DNA of 49,068 nt. It comes from Actinomycetes bacterium. Its GTDB lineage: Bacteria; Actinomycetota; Acidimicrobiia; Acidimicrobiales; Palsa-688. Shown piece after piece: positions 15,297 to 24,690 of this stretch (its first letter is position 1; each line of letters begins with the position of its first letter). The stretch spans positions 1 to 49,068 of the forward strand of contig JAJYMB010000071.1 of assembly GCA_021787365.1 (NCBI GenBank), written 5' to 3'. Below the pieces are notes generated by a model that was not told where the DNA came from, made no database searches, and saw only the letters and a list, made by a program, of their open reading frames with translations. The translations under genes were made by a program, and so were the position numbers.

Positions 15297-16621
15297 CTCG
15301 ACCGTGCCCTCGTTTCGTCGGCTCGGGCGAGCACGAGGTCGGCAAGCTCGTAAGCCTGGGAGGAAAAGCGTGAGCGAGGGTAGGCAATCAGCGCCGGCTG
15401 TCCCTGGTTGACAGATTGGGGTACCGTCAAGTCCGACGGGAACCCGATATCGATCGTCGCCTCGAGCGCCCTTTCGATGTCGCGGGCGCTCAGGTGGACC
15501 TTGGAGTCAGCACGGTTCAATACCAGGGTGACTTTGGAGCGGGGGACTTGGAGCAGGTCGAAGGCCTGCAGGCCGAGCTGGGCGTTTTTCACCGACGGGA
15601 CGTCCAACCCGACGAGGAAGGCGACGGCATCGCTCGCGGCAACAGCTTGGAGCACGAGCTCGCTCAAATGCGGTGGGGTGTCCACGACGACGTGGGGGAA
15701 CATGTCGCGCAGCAACTCGAGCACGCGCAACATCGGAGCTGGGCCTGCGAGGTCGGCTTCGGACGGCGAGGTTGGCGCTGCGAGTACGAAGACACCGCTT
15801 TTGTCGTGACGGGCGAGGAAGCTTCGAAGCAGCGCCTCGTCGAGCAGCTCGCCGGCGGAGAGCGCGTCGGCAACTGTGTGCCGGGGTTGCAGGCGGAGCA
15901 TTACCGCTACGTCCCCGAACTGCAGGTCGAGGTCGACGATCACGACCGGGTCGCCCGTGCGCCGGGCAAGAGCGACGGCGAGGTTGACGGCTATTACCGA
16001 CTTGCCGACACCACCCTTTGGGGAAAAGACGCTAGTGACAAAGCCGGTTCTGGTGCCGCCGGAGGCAGTCGTCGGGCGCTGGCCGTCTCGTTGCCGGGTG
16101 AGGTCGTCCTCGAGGCGGCGGGCAAGGTCCGCGACCGCCTTGGCGAGGTGCTCGTTCGCTGAGTCTAGGCTCAGGGCATCGTTGAGCCCTGCCCGGAGGG
16201 CGAGGCTCATGAGCGTGGGCGACGCGAAGTCGACGAGGAGGACGGCGCCCGTACCAGGGGTTGCCTCGAGAGCAGCGGCTGTCCGCTGGAGCGCGGCCTC
16301 GGTCGCCTGGGACGGCCCGAGCAACAATATGGCCGGACGGCCGGGCTCGATCCGGGCGCCGTCGGCGTCGTCCAGCGAGCCGAATGCCTGAGGGGCCCAT
16401 CCGGGTGACAGCAACTGGCACAAGCTTTGACGGGTGCGGGCGTCCTCTTCTACGACTATTATCGCTGCGTTATCGGCAGGCGCGGCGAACGGCGGCTCGT
16501 CGAAGCGCGCCGTACTGGGCTCTGGCAAACCGAGGAGAGCTGTGACGGGTTCGTTAGCGTCATCGACACCATCGGAGACGACTTGGTTGGCATGGTTGTG
16601 GAGCAGGCCCTGATGCTGCAA
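15293..16621 (-). CDS. tadZ: TadZ/CpaE, MinD-like ATPase that positions the Tad machine
   Basis: About 442 aa. The N-terminal half resembles an atypical receiver (IIVVEEDARTRQSLCQLL), as in TadZ/CpaE. The C-terminal half is a MinD-type ATPase with deviant Walker A SPKGGVGKS, switch region VIVDLDLQFGDV and VVVDTPPHLSE. TadZ localises the pilus apparatus at the cell pole in studied systems. The start is uncertain: TTG 16621 has AAAGGGAG 8 nt upstream and is preferred; GTG 16630 or an upstream in-frame start at 16672 (inside the previous gene) are possible. It follows the PAS-LuxR gene by about 16 bp. Confidence 0.92.
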   Translation of the reverse strand: MQHQGLLHNHANQVVSDGVDDANEPVTALLGLPEPSTARFDEPPFAAPADNAAIIVVEEDARTRQSLCQLLSPGWAPQAFGSLDDADGARIEPGRPAILLLGPSQATEAALQRTAAALEATPGTGAVLLVDFASPTLMSLALRAGLNDALSLDSANEHLAKAVADLARRLEDDLTRQRDGQRPTTASGGTRTGFVTSVFSPKGGVGKSVIAVNLAVALARRTGDPVVIVDLDLQFGDVAVMLRLQPRHTVADALSAGELLDEALLRSFLARHDKSGVFVLAAPTSPSEADLAGPAPMLRVLELLRDMFPHVVVDTPPHLSELVLQAVAASDAVAFLVGLDVPSVKNAQLGLQAFDLLQVPRSKVTLVLNRADSKVHLSARDIERALEATIDIGFPSDLTVPQSVNQGQPALIAYPRSRFSSQAYELADLVLARADETRARSR

Positions 16622-16637
16622 CCTCAGCACTCCCTTT

Positions 16638-17414
16638 CTACGACGAGCCCTGCGGGGCTGGTCCAAACGCACCGTCCGGTCCGGGCGGTCCCAAGTACAA
16701 CGCGGGCCGGAGCGCGTCGAGGAGCTCGACTTGGGAGTGCGCGCCGAGCTTGTGGAAGACGCCCTTCAGGTGGTTGCGTACGGTCTGAGGGGAAACGTGC
16801 AGCCGCCGGGCGATGGAAGCGACGCGGTGGCCTTCGAGCAGCAGTTGGAGCACGTCCTTCTCCCTTCTGGTCAAGGACCCCACAGTCATGCCAGTGCGGT
16901 TTACGAGGTAACCGTCGAGGCTCTGGCGAAGCCCGCTCGAGGTGCCGTCGTTGGGGCTTGCCATCCAGACCGGCCATGTCGCTGCGGCCCGCTCAGGCTG
17001 GAACAGCCAGACCGCAAAGCGTCCCCGCGAGCCGGAAAAGGCACCGATCGTGACCCTTGTGCGCAGCCGAGGCTTTCCGGCGGCAACCAGATCCAGAGAG
17101 GTCGAGGTGGTCCCAGAGCCGTCGAGGACGAGCAGAGACGAACTGCCCTGCACTGCTTGGAGGTACCTCTGGCGCTGGTCGGCGGGTACGTAAGGGGGTG
17201 GCTCGACCGTCCCGTGGGGAAAGCATGCGTTGGTCGCGACGAAAGCGTTGAGCGCAGCGTTGGAGTAGACGCGGTGACCAGCTTGGTCCACGACCAGCAC
17301 GCCCTCGGAGAGGTCGTCGAAGATGCTTTTCCACGACGCGTCGAGGAGAGCCGGCGCGCCTCGGGAACCGGGTAAGTCGATGGGGTTGGTACCATTGGCG
17401 CCCAAGGCAGTCAT
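16638..17414 (-). CDS. PAS-LuxR regulator heading the Tad operon
   Basis: 258 aa from ATG 17414 (GAGAGG six nt upstream); an ATG at 17435 gives seven more residues but has poor spacing to any SD. The N-terminal PAS-like domain starts SIFDDLSEGVLVVDQAGHRV and continues YSNAALNAFV. The C-terminal LuxR HTH reads LTRREKDVLQLLLEGHRVAS then VSPQTVRNHLKGVFHKLGA. There is no receiver. As first gene of the same-strand tadZABC run it may control the operon that follows, in response to a small ligand or redox cue sensed by PAS; the cue is unknown. Confidence 0.88.
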   Translation of the reverse strand: MTALGANGTNPIDLPGSRGAPALLDASWKSIFDDLSEGVLVVDQAGHRVYSNAALNAFVATNACFPHGTVEPPPYVPADQRQRYLQAVQGSSSLLVLDGSGTTSTSLDLVAAGKPRLRTRVTIGAFSGSRGRFAVWLFQPERAAATWPVWMASPNDGTSSGLRQSLDGYLVNRTGMTVGSLTRREKDVLQLLLEGHRVASIARRLHVSPQTVRNHLKGVFHKLGAHSQVELLDALRPALYLGPPGPDGAFGPAPQGSS

Positions 17415-17451
17415 TGCGGCCCTCTCACGCAGCATCTTCCCACGACGGCGC

Positions 17452-18864
17452 TCAGCGGCGACGATGCGAGCGGCCCGGAGCGCTCCCGACGGGTTCGGTC
17501 AGCGGCACGTGCAGCACCCGTGGGTGCGTAGCAGTGTAACGCGGCGGGACGTGCCGGCGGCCTTCAGGGTGCGGAGGTCCTCTACGGCGCCTGCGGAGGG
17601 CGACCAGGGAAATGAGGACCAACAACAAGACGATGAGGGCAGCTGCAGCAGCTATCTTGTAGACGAGCGGGATGCCCACCCCACCGACCCTGAAGGTGAG
17701 GGTTTTGGCGGAGCTTTGTGCGCCGGCGAAGTTGGCGGTCCCTGTCAGGCGGTAGAGACCAGTCTTCGTTATGGGTATCGGCACCTGCACAACCCCGGTG
17801 GCGCCGGGCTGGTCTGCCGGGGCGAGCAAGACGGGGACAGGGGACTTGATTCCTTCCAGGAAAGTCCCGTTGCGGTACAACTGGCCGACGAAGTACGTCT
17901 CTTGTTGGACTTCTCCGCTGCTCACCACGGAGGCCTGCACCTCTGCGGAGTACCCCACGCGGGGCTTGTTCATCAGTCTGAGGCTCAACAGCTTCCCACC
18001 CCGGTGCAGGGACCCAAATGGGTACAGCCGGAAGGGCAGTGCCCACGAGCCGACGTCCTTCACCTGCGGGAAGGTGACAGACAAGATCTTGGCCGTGTAG
18101 GCGCCCAACGTAGCGCCCTCGGTCAGGCTGGCCGGCCAGCGGAGCTCGTAAGTGGAGCGCTGGCCCGGCAGGAGAGGTTCACCAGTGGTCCCGACCCAGT
18201 TGTAGACGGGACGGTGGACGCCCTTTTTCACGATCTGGAAATGGAAGCTGGGCAGTGCCGCTACGTTGCCCGAGTTGTTGACGATGGCGGACACCTTGAG
18301 CGGTTCGCCCTGCTCCAACTTCGGGTATGTGTAGGCGTCGATCAGCTTGCCGGCGACGACCTCGGTACCAGACACTGCGACGGTCACTTCTATCTCGCCC
18401 CCCAAGCCGACCGTGGTGGGCCCGTTGTTTTTGGTCTTCCCGGGTTTCGTCCAGACCGTCAGGACGGCGTGGTAGATGCCGTCGGCGAGCGTGCTCGGAA
18501 CCTGCAGTTGGAGGAGCGCTTGGGTAGGGCTCGGCCCGTTGGGCACCCGGATCCGGTTAATGGGAGTCGCCCCACCAGTTGGCGTCACCTTCAGCCAGGG
18601 GGCGGCTCGCCCGCTCAGCGAGAGGTGGAACCATTGGCCGTGGTCCGTACCGTTGAGCACGCCGATCGTGTCCTGGTAACGGCCGCCTCGAAGGACGTCC
18701 TTGAAGGTGAGGAGGGTGGGGTAGAGGCCGACCGCCTCCGGTGGGGCTATGTGGGGGCGAGGGCGAGGGTTGATGACCGTGGCGGACGCGGCACCACCAA
18801 GAGGCGCCACCGCTACGGCGCACAGGAAGATGGCGCCGGCGATTGGAGCGAACTGCTTACGCAT
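17452..18864 (-). CDS. Surface protein with signal peptide, beta domains and C-terminal anchor
   Basis: 470 aa. Signal peptide FAPIAGAIFLCAVAVAPLGG, with cleavage near ASA. About 370 residues of beta-sandwich-like sequence follow (LTVWTKPGK, VNNSGNVAALPSFHFQI, YTAKILSVTFPQVKDVG) in the style of CARDB/NPCBM-associated or WxL-interacting (DUF916-like) proteins. Then one TM (IAAAAALIVLLLVLISLVAL) and an Arg-rich cytoplasmic tail. No sortase motif is seen. It lies between the PAS-LuxR gene and another secreted protein, all leftward, so it may be an anchored partner of the secreted protein or of the pilus. Family name uncertain. Confidence 0.75.
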   Translation of the reverse strand: MRKQFAPIAGAIFLCAVAVAPLGGAASATVINPRPRPHIAPPEAVGLYPTLLTFKDVLRGGRYQDTIGVLNGTDHGQWFHLSLSGRAAPWLKVTPTGGATPINRIRVPNGPSPTQALLQLQVPSTLADGIYHAVLTVWTKPGKTKNNGPTTVGLGGEIEVTVAVSGTEVVAGKLIDAYTYPKLEQGEPLKVSAIVNNSGNVAALPSFHFQIVKKGVHRPVYNWVGTTGEPLLPGQRSTYELRWPASLTEGATLGAYTAKILSVTFPQVKDVGSWALPFRLYPFGSLHRGGKLLSLRLMNKPRVGYSAEVQASVVSSGEVQQETYFVGQLYRNGTFLEGIKSPVPVLLAPADQPGATGVVQVPIPITKTGLYRLTGTANFAGAQSSAKTLTFRVGGVGIPLVYKIAAAAALIVLLLVLISLVALRRRRRGPPHPEGRRHVPPRYTATHPRVLHVPLTEPVGSAPGRSHRRR

Positions 18865-18918
18865 AGAGACACCCAGGATGGGCCAGCGCGAGCACGCGCC
18901 ACAACGTCAAAATTGATG

Positions 18919-18945
18919 AAAAAAATCTCGCGGGTCCCCCGAGAC
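18919..18945 (-). terminator. Rho-independent terminator of the 19033-20556 gene
   Basis: Read on the minus strand, TCTCGGGG pairs with CCC-G-CGAGA (one bulged G) and is followed at once by seven T (A7 at 18919-18925 on the plus strand). It lies about 90 bp after the stop of the leftward secreted-protein gene, and upstream of the next leftward gene at 18864. Confidence 0.75.
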
Positions 18946-18950
18946 GCGAA

Positions 18951-18980
18951 GGAGGAGGGCGAGGGCGCCCTCCTCCTTTT
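18951..18980. terminator. Strong GC hairpin with T4 on the plus strand
   Basis: GGAGGAGGGC-(6 nt)-GCCCTCCTCC, a perfect 10-bp stem, followed by TTTT on the plus strand. Next to the leftward terminator at 18919, so the pair insulates both directions. Confidence 0.65.
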
Positions 18981-19032
18981 CGAAACCGCAGGCCGAACCG
19001 GCGCGTTCCGGTAGCCGGCGGTGAGGTTTAGT

Positions 19033-20556
19033 TCAGGACCGGACGATCGGGTTGGGGTCGAGGTCGGTCAGGCTCTTGTACTTCCCGGTGCTGCCCGTCA
19101 AGATGTACGGGGCGCCGTTGTCAGTGACGCAGCCCCCACTGCCAGCCCCCGTGACGACGTCGGCCCGGCCCTGGACCATCAGGGTGCCTGTGTAGGTGCC
19201 CGGCGGGTCGGCAGAGGTTGGGTCGGCCGAGAGGTCGAGCTTGGGCGTGTCGTTGGGGCAGACCAGTTGGGCGCCAGTGGCAGGCGAGCTGCCATTGTTG
19301 CTTATCCAGAGCGTGTTGTTGGCACTGGCCGGGAGGTCGCTCGAGAGCACGTCGCTCGAGTTGTACCCGAGGTTGGCGTTGAAGCTCGAGATGTAGTACG
19401 GGCTCCCGCTCGGCGGGTTGTATTGCAGCGGCGAGAACGTGACCCCGACCTGCATGCCCTCGTTACCTCCGTTGGTCGCGGTCGGCAGCGTCGAGTTGGG
19501 CGGAGCGAAGGTCGTGTCGCCGCTGGCGAAGCACACTATCGGCGTCGCCTGGTTGCACTGGATGTTCACAGTGGAGAAGTCAACGGCGAGGTCGAAGAAC
19601 GGGATCACATAGAAGCTGATCCACGACTCGGTCGTGCCGGCGCTGTTGATGGCTTGGACCTCCACCGTGTAAGTGCCGCTGGGGTCGTCCTTCGAGAGAA
19701 GGAAGCTCTGGTACCAGAGGCTCTTCTCGTTGTCGTTGCAAAGGTCCACGATCCCGGTGCCCGCGCCGTTGGTGATGGCGGTTGCGCTCACCTGGTTAGA
19801 GTGAGTGGGGCCGGCCCAGTTGAACATCGTGTTGAGCAGGGTCCCGCTCGTGCTGTAGCTGGAGCAGGATTGCGGGCTGCCGCCTATCTGGACGCCCCCG
19901 AGGTCGGTGTCCTCAGTGCCGTTCGGGTAGAAGACGTTGAAGTTGACCGCGGTAGCGTTGTCGACGGCTGACCAGACGACGAGTCGCCGGTAGCTCGGGG
20001 TGTCGAAGGCGTTGGGGAGCACCTGGATGCCTGTAGAGACCGGCGAGGCTTGCGAACCCGACAGCTGGCTGGGCTCGCTACCCGCTACGCCAGTCGAGGT
20101 GCAGTTCGGCGTGGTCAGGTAGGCACTCGGGTTGTTGTCGTCCCCGTAGACGAACGATCTCAGGTTGTTCGGAGCGCCATCGAACGAGGGAGCGTTGGGG
20201 CTCCCCGAGGACGGTGCCCCCGGGCTCTGGGCCGGCTGGGTGTAGTTGGTGTAGCTGAGGTTGGAGGCCGTTGGGCCGATGTTCTGGCCGTCGGCAAAAG
20301 AGTACTGCTGGGTCTCGGACCCACCGACGAGGTTGTCGTCGGTGAGTACCCAGGCGCACTCGATGTTGGGCGCCCCGCTGCTGTCGCCGGAGCCCCCATT
20401 ACCGATGGTGGCACTGACGCCGATGCCGCTGACGCTCGAGGTTTGGGCAAAGGCGGTGCCCGTGCCCCAGCCCATACAGAGCCCGGCGATGGTACCAGCG
20501 GCAACGAGCACGTTCATCCCCTTGCCCAATGGGCCTCTGGGTTTCCTTAGTGACAT
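19033..20556 (-). CDS. Large secreted protein, function unknown, next to the Tad locus
   Basis: 507 aa. ATG 20556 is chosen because AGGAGG lies 6 nt upstream; the frame is open further left but without family signal. The signal peptide MNVLVAAGTIAGLCMGWGTG ends in AFA-Q. The mature protein is rich in Ser, Thr, Asn and Gly, has scattered Cys (IECAWV, TTPNCTS, SPQSCSS, VDLCNDN, VQCN-like, IVCFASG, GGCVTDN) and no C-terminal anchor or sorting motif, so it is released or bound non-covalently. I recognise no domain. It is followed by its own terminator, so is probably a strong single-gene unit. A pilus-associated adhesin or sheath component is a guess from position. Confidence 0.8.
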   Translation of the reverse strand: MSLRKPRGPLGKGMNVLVAAGTIAGLCMGWGTGTAFAQTSSVSGIGVSATIGNGGSGDSSGAPNIECAWVLTDDNLVGGSETQQYSFADGQNIGPTASNLSYTNYTQPAQSPGAPSSGSPNAPSFDGAPNNLRSFVYGDDNNPSAYLTTPNCTSTGVAGSEPSQLSGSQASPVSTGIQVLPNAFDTPSYRRLVVWSAVDNATAVNFNVFYPNGTEDTDLGGVQIGGSPQSCSSYSTSGTLLNTMFNWAGPTHSNQVSATAITNGAGTGIVDLCNDNEKSLWYQSFLLSKDDPSGTYTVEVQAINSAGTTESWISFYVIPFFDLAVDFSTVNIQCNQATPIVCFASGDTTFAPPNSTLPTATNGGNEGMQVGVTFSPLQYNPPSGSPYYISSFNANLGYNSSDVLSSDLPASANNTLWISNNGSSPATGAQLVCPNDTPKLDLSADPTSADPPGTYTGTLMVQGRADVVTGAGSGGCVTDNGAPYILTGSTGKYKSLTDLDPNPIVRS

Positions 20557-20801
20557 ACATGTCCTCCTGTCTCGGTTGTCCTGCTGGCGGAGGGGAAGAG
20601 GGGCTGGCCGCCCCCCTGCTCCCTCCGCGAGCCGGCGTCCTGCCGGCCCGGCACGAGGCAAGCAGCCGTGGAGGTCGCAGGGAAGGGCCGGGAGCGCAAA
20701 TGGCCCAGGCTTGGCCGAGGAAATGAGCGCATGTGCCCACCCCAAAGTGGGCCAGGTGCCCGATCGGTGACATCCACGGGCGTGCCGGGTAGCCTCCGGT
20801 T

Positions 20802-21590
20802 GTGACTGTTGTGATCGCTCACCGGGGCGACTGGCTGGAGGGCCCGGGCGGGCTCCTGCAAAACAGCGTGGGGGCGGTGTTGCAGGCCCTTGGCGCCGGC
20901 GCGGACGGGGCCGAAGTGGACGCCCGGATGACCGCCGATGGCGTCGTCGTGCTCCACCACGACGCTCACCTGGGTGCAGACGACGCCGGCGCAGGCTGCC
21001 GCCTGCCCTCGGGCACGGCGATCTGCGACGCCCGGGCCGGCGAGGTGGGGCACATGAGCACGCTCTCGGGGTTGCTGGAAGCGCTGGCGGGGTGGTCCGA
21101 GCGGGGGGAAGGCGCCGGCGGCAAGGCACCCGTGCTCAACGTGGAGCTGAAGGACCTCCCGGGCGAGCCCGGCTGGGACGCCGGCCTCCGCCTTGTCCAC
21201 GATGTGGCCGGGTTGCTCGTGGAGGCGGGCGCCGGCGAGTGGCCTGGGCCTGCCGGGAGCGCGCGGGTGAGAGTAATAGTGTCCTCTTTCGACCCCGCGG
21301 CCCTGGCCGAGGTACGCCGGGTGGCCCCCGGGCTCGCCACCGGGTTGCTGTTGGCACGCGGTGCCGACTGGCGGGCTGCGCTCTCGGGCGCCGTGGGCCT
21401 GCGAGCGGTCAACCCGGCGGAGGCGGACGCCGGCCCGGAGTTGTTCGCGGCGGCTAGAGCGACCGGTCTCGCCGTCGTGCCCTGGACCGTCGACGACCCC
21501 GCTCGGGCGGCGGCGCTGGCGGCCATGGGCGCCGCCGGCGTGATCACCAACCGCCCTCGTTCGGTGCTCGCCGCGCTGGGCCGGTCCTAG
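20802..21590 (+). CDS. Glycerophosphodiester phosphodiesterase (GDPD family)
   Basis: 262 aa. Starts VIAHRGDWLEGP (catalytic His-Arg), then ADGAEVDARMTADGVVVLHH (metal-binding Glu/Asp and second His), NVELKD (third acidic ligand), VSSFDPAALAEV, VVPWTVDD and a final GVITNRP. All are signature blocks of the TIM-barrel GDPD family, which cuts glycerophosphodiesters to glycerol-3-phosphate and an alcohol. No signal peptide, so cytoplasmic. The start GTG 20802 is directly before VVIAHRG as in homologues; the SD is weak. A monocistronic gene between divergent neighbours. Confidence 0.93.
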   Translation: MTVVIAHRGDWLEGPGGLLQNSVGAVLQALGAGADGAEVDARMTADGVVVLHHDAHLGADDAGAGCRLPSGTAICDARAGEVGHMSTLSGLLEALAGWSERGEGAGGKAPVLNVELKDLPGEPGWDAGLRLVHDVAGLLVEAGAGEWPGPAGSARVRVIVSSFDPAALAEVRRVAPGLATGLLLARGADWRAALSGAVGLRAVNPAEADAGPELFAAARATGLAVVPWTVDDPARAAALAAMGAAGVITNRPRSVLAALGRS

Positions 21591-21683
21591 GCCCGCCGCG
21601 CCTACCCGCGCTGCTCAGACCACAATTCAGCTACGGAAGCCGCCGTGGAGGCACTCCTCCAATCGGCTCCGGTCGGCCAGCCC

Positions 21684-22828
<1,145 letters not shown>

Positions 22829-22829
<1 letters not shown>

Positions 22830-23698
22830 CAGCCCTTTATACCCCCGAAAAACCTGAAGCCGTAGCGGTGCTGGACGATTAGGTAGATCACGACAACGGG
22901 CAGCGTGTACACGAGTGCAAAAGCTGCGATCAAGGGCAGCTTGGCCGAGCCGCCCACGTCGTAGTAGCTGTATATCTCGACCGACGCAGGCAAGAGGCTC
23001 GGCTTGTCCAACAGGATGAACGGGGTGAGGAAGCTGCCCCAGACCGTCACGATGCTCCAGACGGCGATCACTACCAAACCCGGCCGGACGATGGGGGCTA
23101 CGACGTCTTTCAGGATGCGGAAAGGTCCGGCCCCGAAGACCCTGGCGGATTCCTCGTAGCTGGTCGGCACGGAGTCCATGAAGTCCTTCAGGATGAATAT
23201 CGATGCCGGCAGAGTGCCACCTGCCAGCACCAAGATCACCCCCTCCAGGGTGTTGATTAGGTGCAGGTCGTACACGAGCACGAAGATCGGCACCATAGCG
23301 GCAGACCCGGTGACCACCGAGGAAAAGAGCAGGAGGACATAGAGGGTGATGTCCCGGCCGGGCAGCTTCACGCGCGAGAGCGCGTAAGCGGCGAGGGATG
23401 CGCACACTACGACTACCGCCATCGTGCCGACCGCCAGCACGAGCGAGTTGCGCAGTGATGCGAGGGCATCGGGGTTCTTGAACACGACAGCGAAGTTGTC
23501 GAGGGTTGGCTGGACGAGCCCAGCGACGAAGGTGGGGTGCGCCTCGAAGGGCGCGAGCACGAGCCAAGCCATGGGCAGGGCGAAGAACGCAGCCACGAGG
23601 GCCGCGAATGCATAGAAGCCGGCGCGGCTGGCGAACAGGGCCAAGACGCCACGCAAGGGCCTTTGGTCGATCGGCGAGGCCGCGGTGGGTGCGCTCAT
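22829..23698 (-). CDS. Sugar ABC importer permease, MalG type
   Basis: 289 aa, six TM helices. The EAA loop reads DSVPTSYEESARVFGAGPFR, ahead of ILKDVVAPIVRPGL, and couples the permease to the ATPase. ATG 23698 overlaps the stop of the MalF-type gene (ATGA). It forms a heterodimer with it. Confidence 0.94.
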
Positions 23699-24690
23699 GT
23701 ATTGCGAGACCGGAGGAGGCTTAGGTAGACGACGGCGATGACCGAGTTTATTACAAGCATGATGAGCGATATAGCCGATGCGTAACCGAGATTTCCTTGT
23801 TGGAAAGCAACCTTGTACACGAAGACCGGCAAGGTCTCCGTCTGGCCGTTCGGCCCGCCGGCGGTGAGCAGGTAGGGGGTGAAGTCGTTGAAGGTCCAGA
23901 GGCTGATCAGCAGGACGTCTGTGAGCACGTGGCCCTTTATCCGGGGGAGGACCACGTCGCGGAGCTGTTGGAACTCCGAGGCCCCGCTTATCCTCGCTGT
24001 CTCCAGGTAGGAGGGAGGGACGCTCTGGAGCGCGCCGTTGAACAGCATCATGGAAAAGGCGCTGCCCCGCCAGACGTTGAAGATAATGAGCGAGAGCAGG
24101 GGGAACTGCAGGAGCCAGTTGGTAGAGATGTGCAAGATGAAGTCGAGCGTGCCCTGCTCGACCAGCGGGCCGATATTACCTTGGAGGTAGCTGATCCAAA
24201 GGAACGCGACCACGGAACTGGGGACGATCCACGCGATGATGGCCAGCGCCTCCACGGCCCTGCGCAGAGGGCTGCGCCAGTCCTTCCACTTCCAGGCCAT
24301 GGCGAAGCCGAGCACAACCTGGCCCACGATGGCCGAGCCGAAGACGTAGACGAGCGTGATGAGGAGCGAATTGCCAAACTCGGGGTCGGTGATGGCGTTT
24401 CTGTAATTAGCGAGGCCTTCGAAAGTTGTGTGGGCTGCGGCGAAGCCGACGAGGCTGAAGTTGGTGAGCCCGAGGTACAGCGTCCATGCTGCCGGGAAGA
24501 TTAGGAAAACGCCGATGAGGACAGCAGAGGGCGTAAGGAAAACCGCCGCCCACTTGCGACCGAGCCCGCTCGGGCCGGCCGCCTCGAGTGAGGCGGCCGG
24601 CCCGAGAGATGGCTCGGCTATCTGGCCGAGAGGGTGGTCAGCTGTTCTGGACGTGGGCCGGACCGACGATTTTGTCGAGCGCGCTGACAT
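23695..24690 (-). CDS. Sugar ABC importer permease, MalF type
   Basis: 331 aa. A cytoplasmic N-terminus of about 45 residues (Ser/Ala/Pro-rich), then TM1 AVFLTPSAVLIGVFLIFPAA and five more TM, with an EAA loop ALQSVPPSYLETARISGASE before FQQLRDVVLPRI. ATG 24690 overlaps the end of the binding-protein gene by 53 nt. A very strong hairpin (24569-24606) lies within codons about 29-41, so translation of this gene may be reduced compared with the binding protein. No good alternative start lies after the hairpin. Confidence 0.93.
   Translation of the reverse strand: MSARSTKSSVRPTSRTADHPLGQIAEPSLGPAASLEAAGPSGLGRKWAAVFLTPSAVLIGVFLIFPAAWTLYLGLTNFSLVGFAAAHTTFEGLANYRNAITDPEFGNSLLITLVYVFGSAIVGQVVLGFAMAWKWKDWRSPLRRAVEALAIIAWIVPSSVVAFLWISYLQGNIGPLVEQGTLDFILHISTNWLLQFPLLSLIIFNVWRGSAFSMMLFNGALQSVPPSYLETARISGASEFQQLRDVVLPRIKGHVLTDVLLISLWTFNDFTPYLLTAGGPNGQTETLPVFVYKVAFQQGNLGYASAISLIMLVINSVIAVVYLSLLRSRNT
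24569..24606. promoter_or_regulatory. 17-bp perfect hairpin in the start of the permease gene
   Basis: Two 17-nt arms (24569-24585 and 24590-24606) are perfectly complementary around a GAGT loop, almost all G/C. It sits 32 bp downstream of the binding-protein stop, inside the permease reading frame. Many sugar-importer operons have a hairpin between the binding protein and permease genes that protects the upstream mRNA; here it is inside coding sequence. No T-run follows, so simple termination is not expected. Confidence 0.7.

Noticed and set aside
17323-19014. 563-codon open frame on the plus strand
   Set aside because: It is the antisense of the 17452-18864 surface protein gene, which has a signal peptide and TM; the antisense product has no domain and odd composition.
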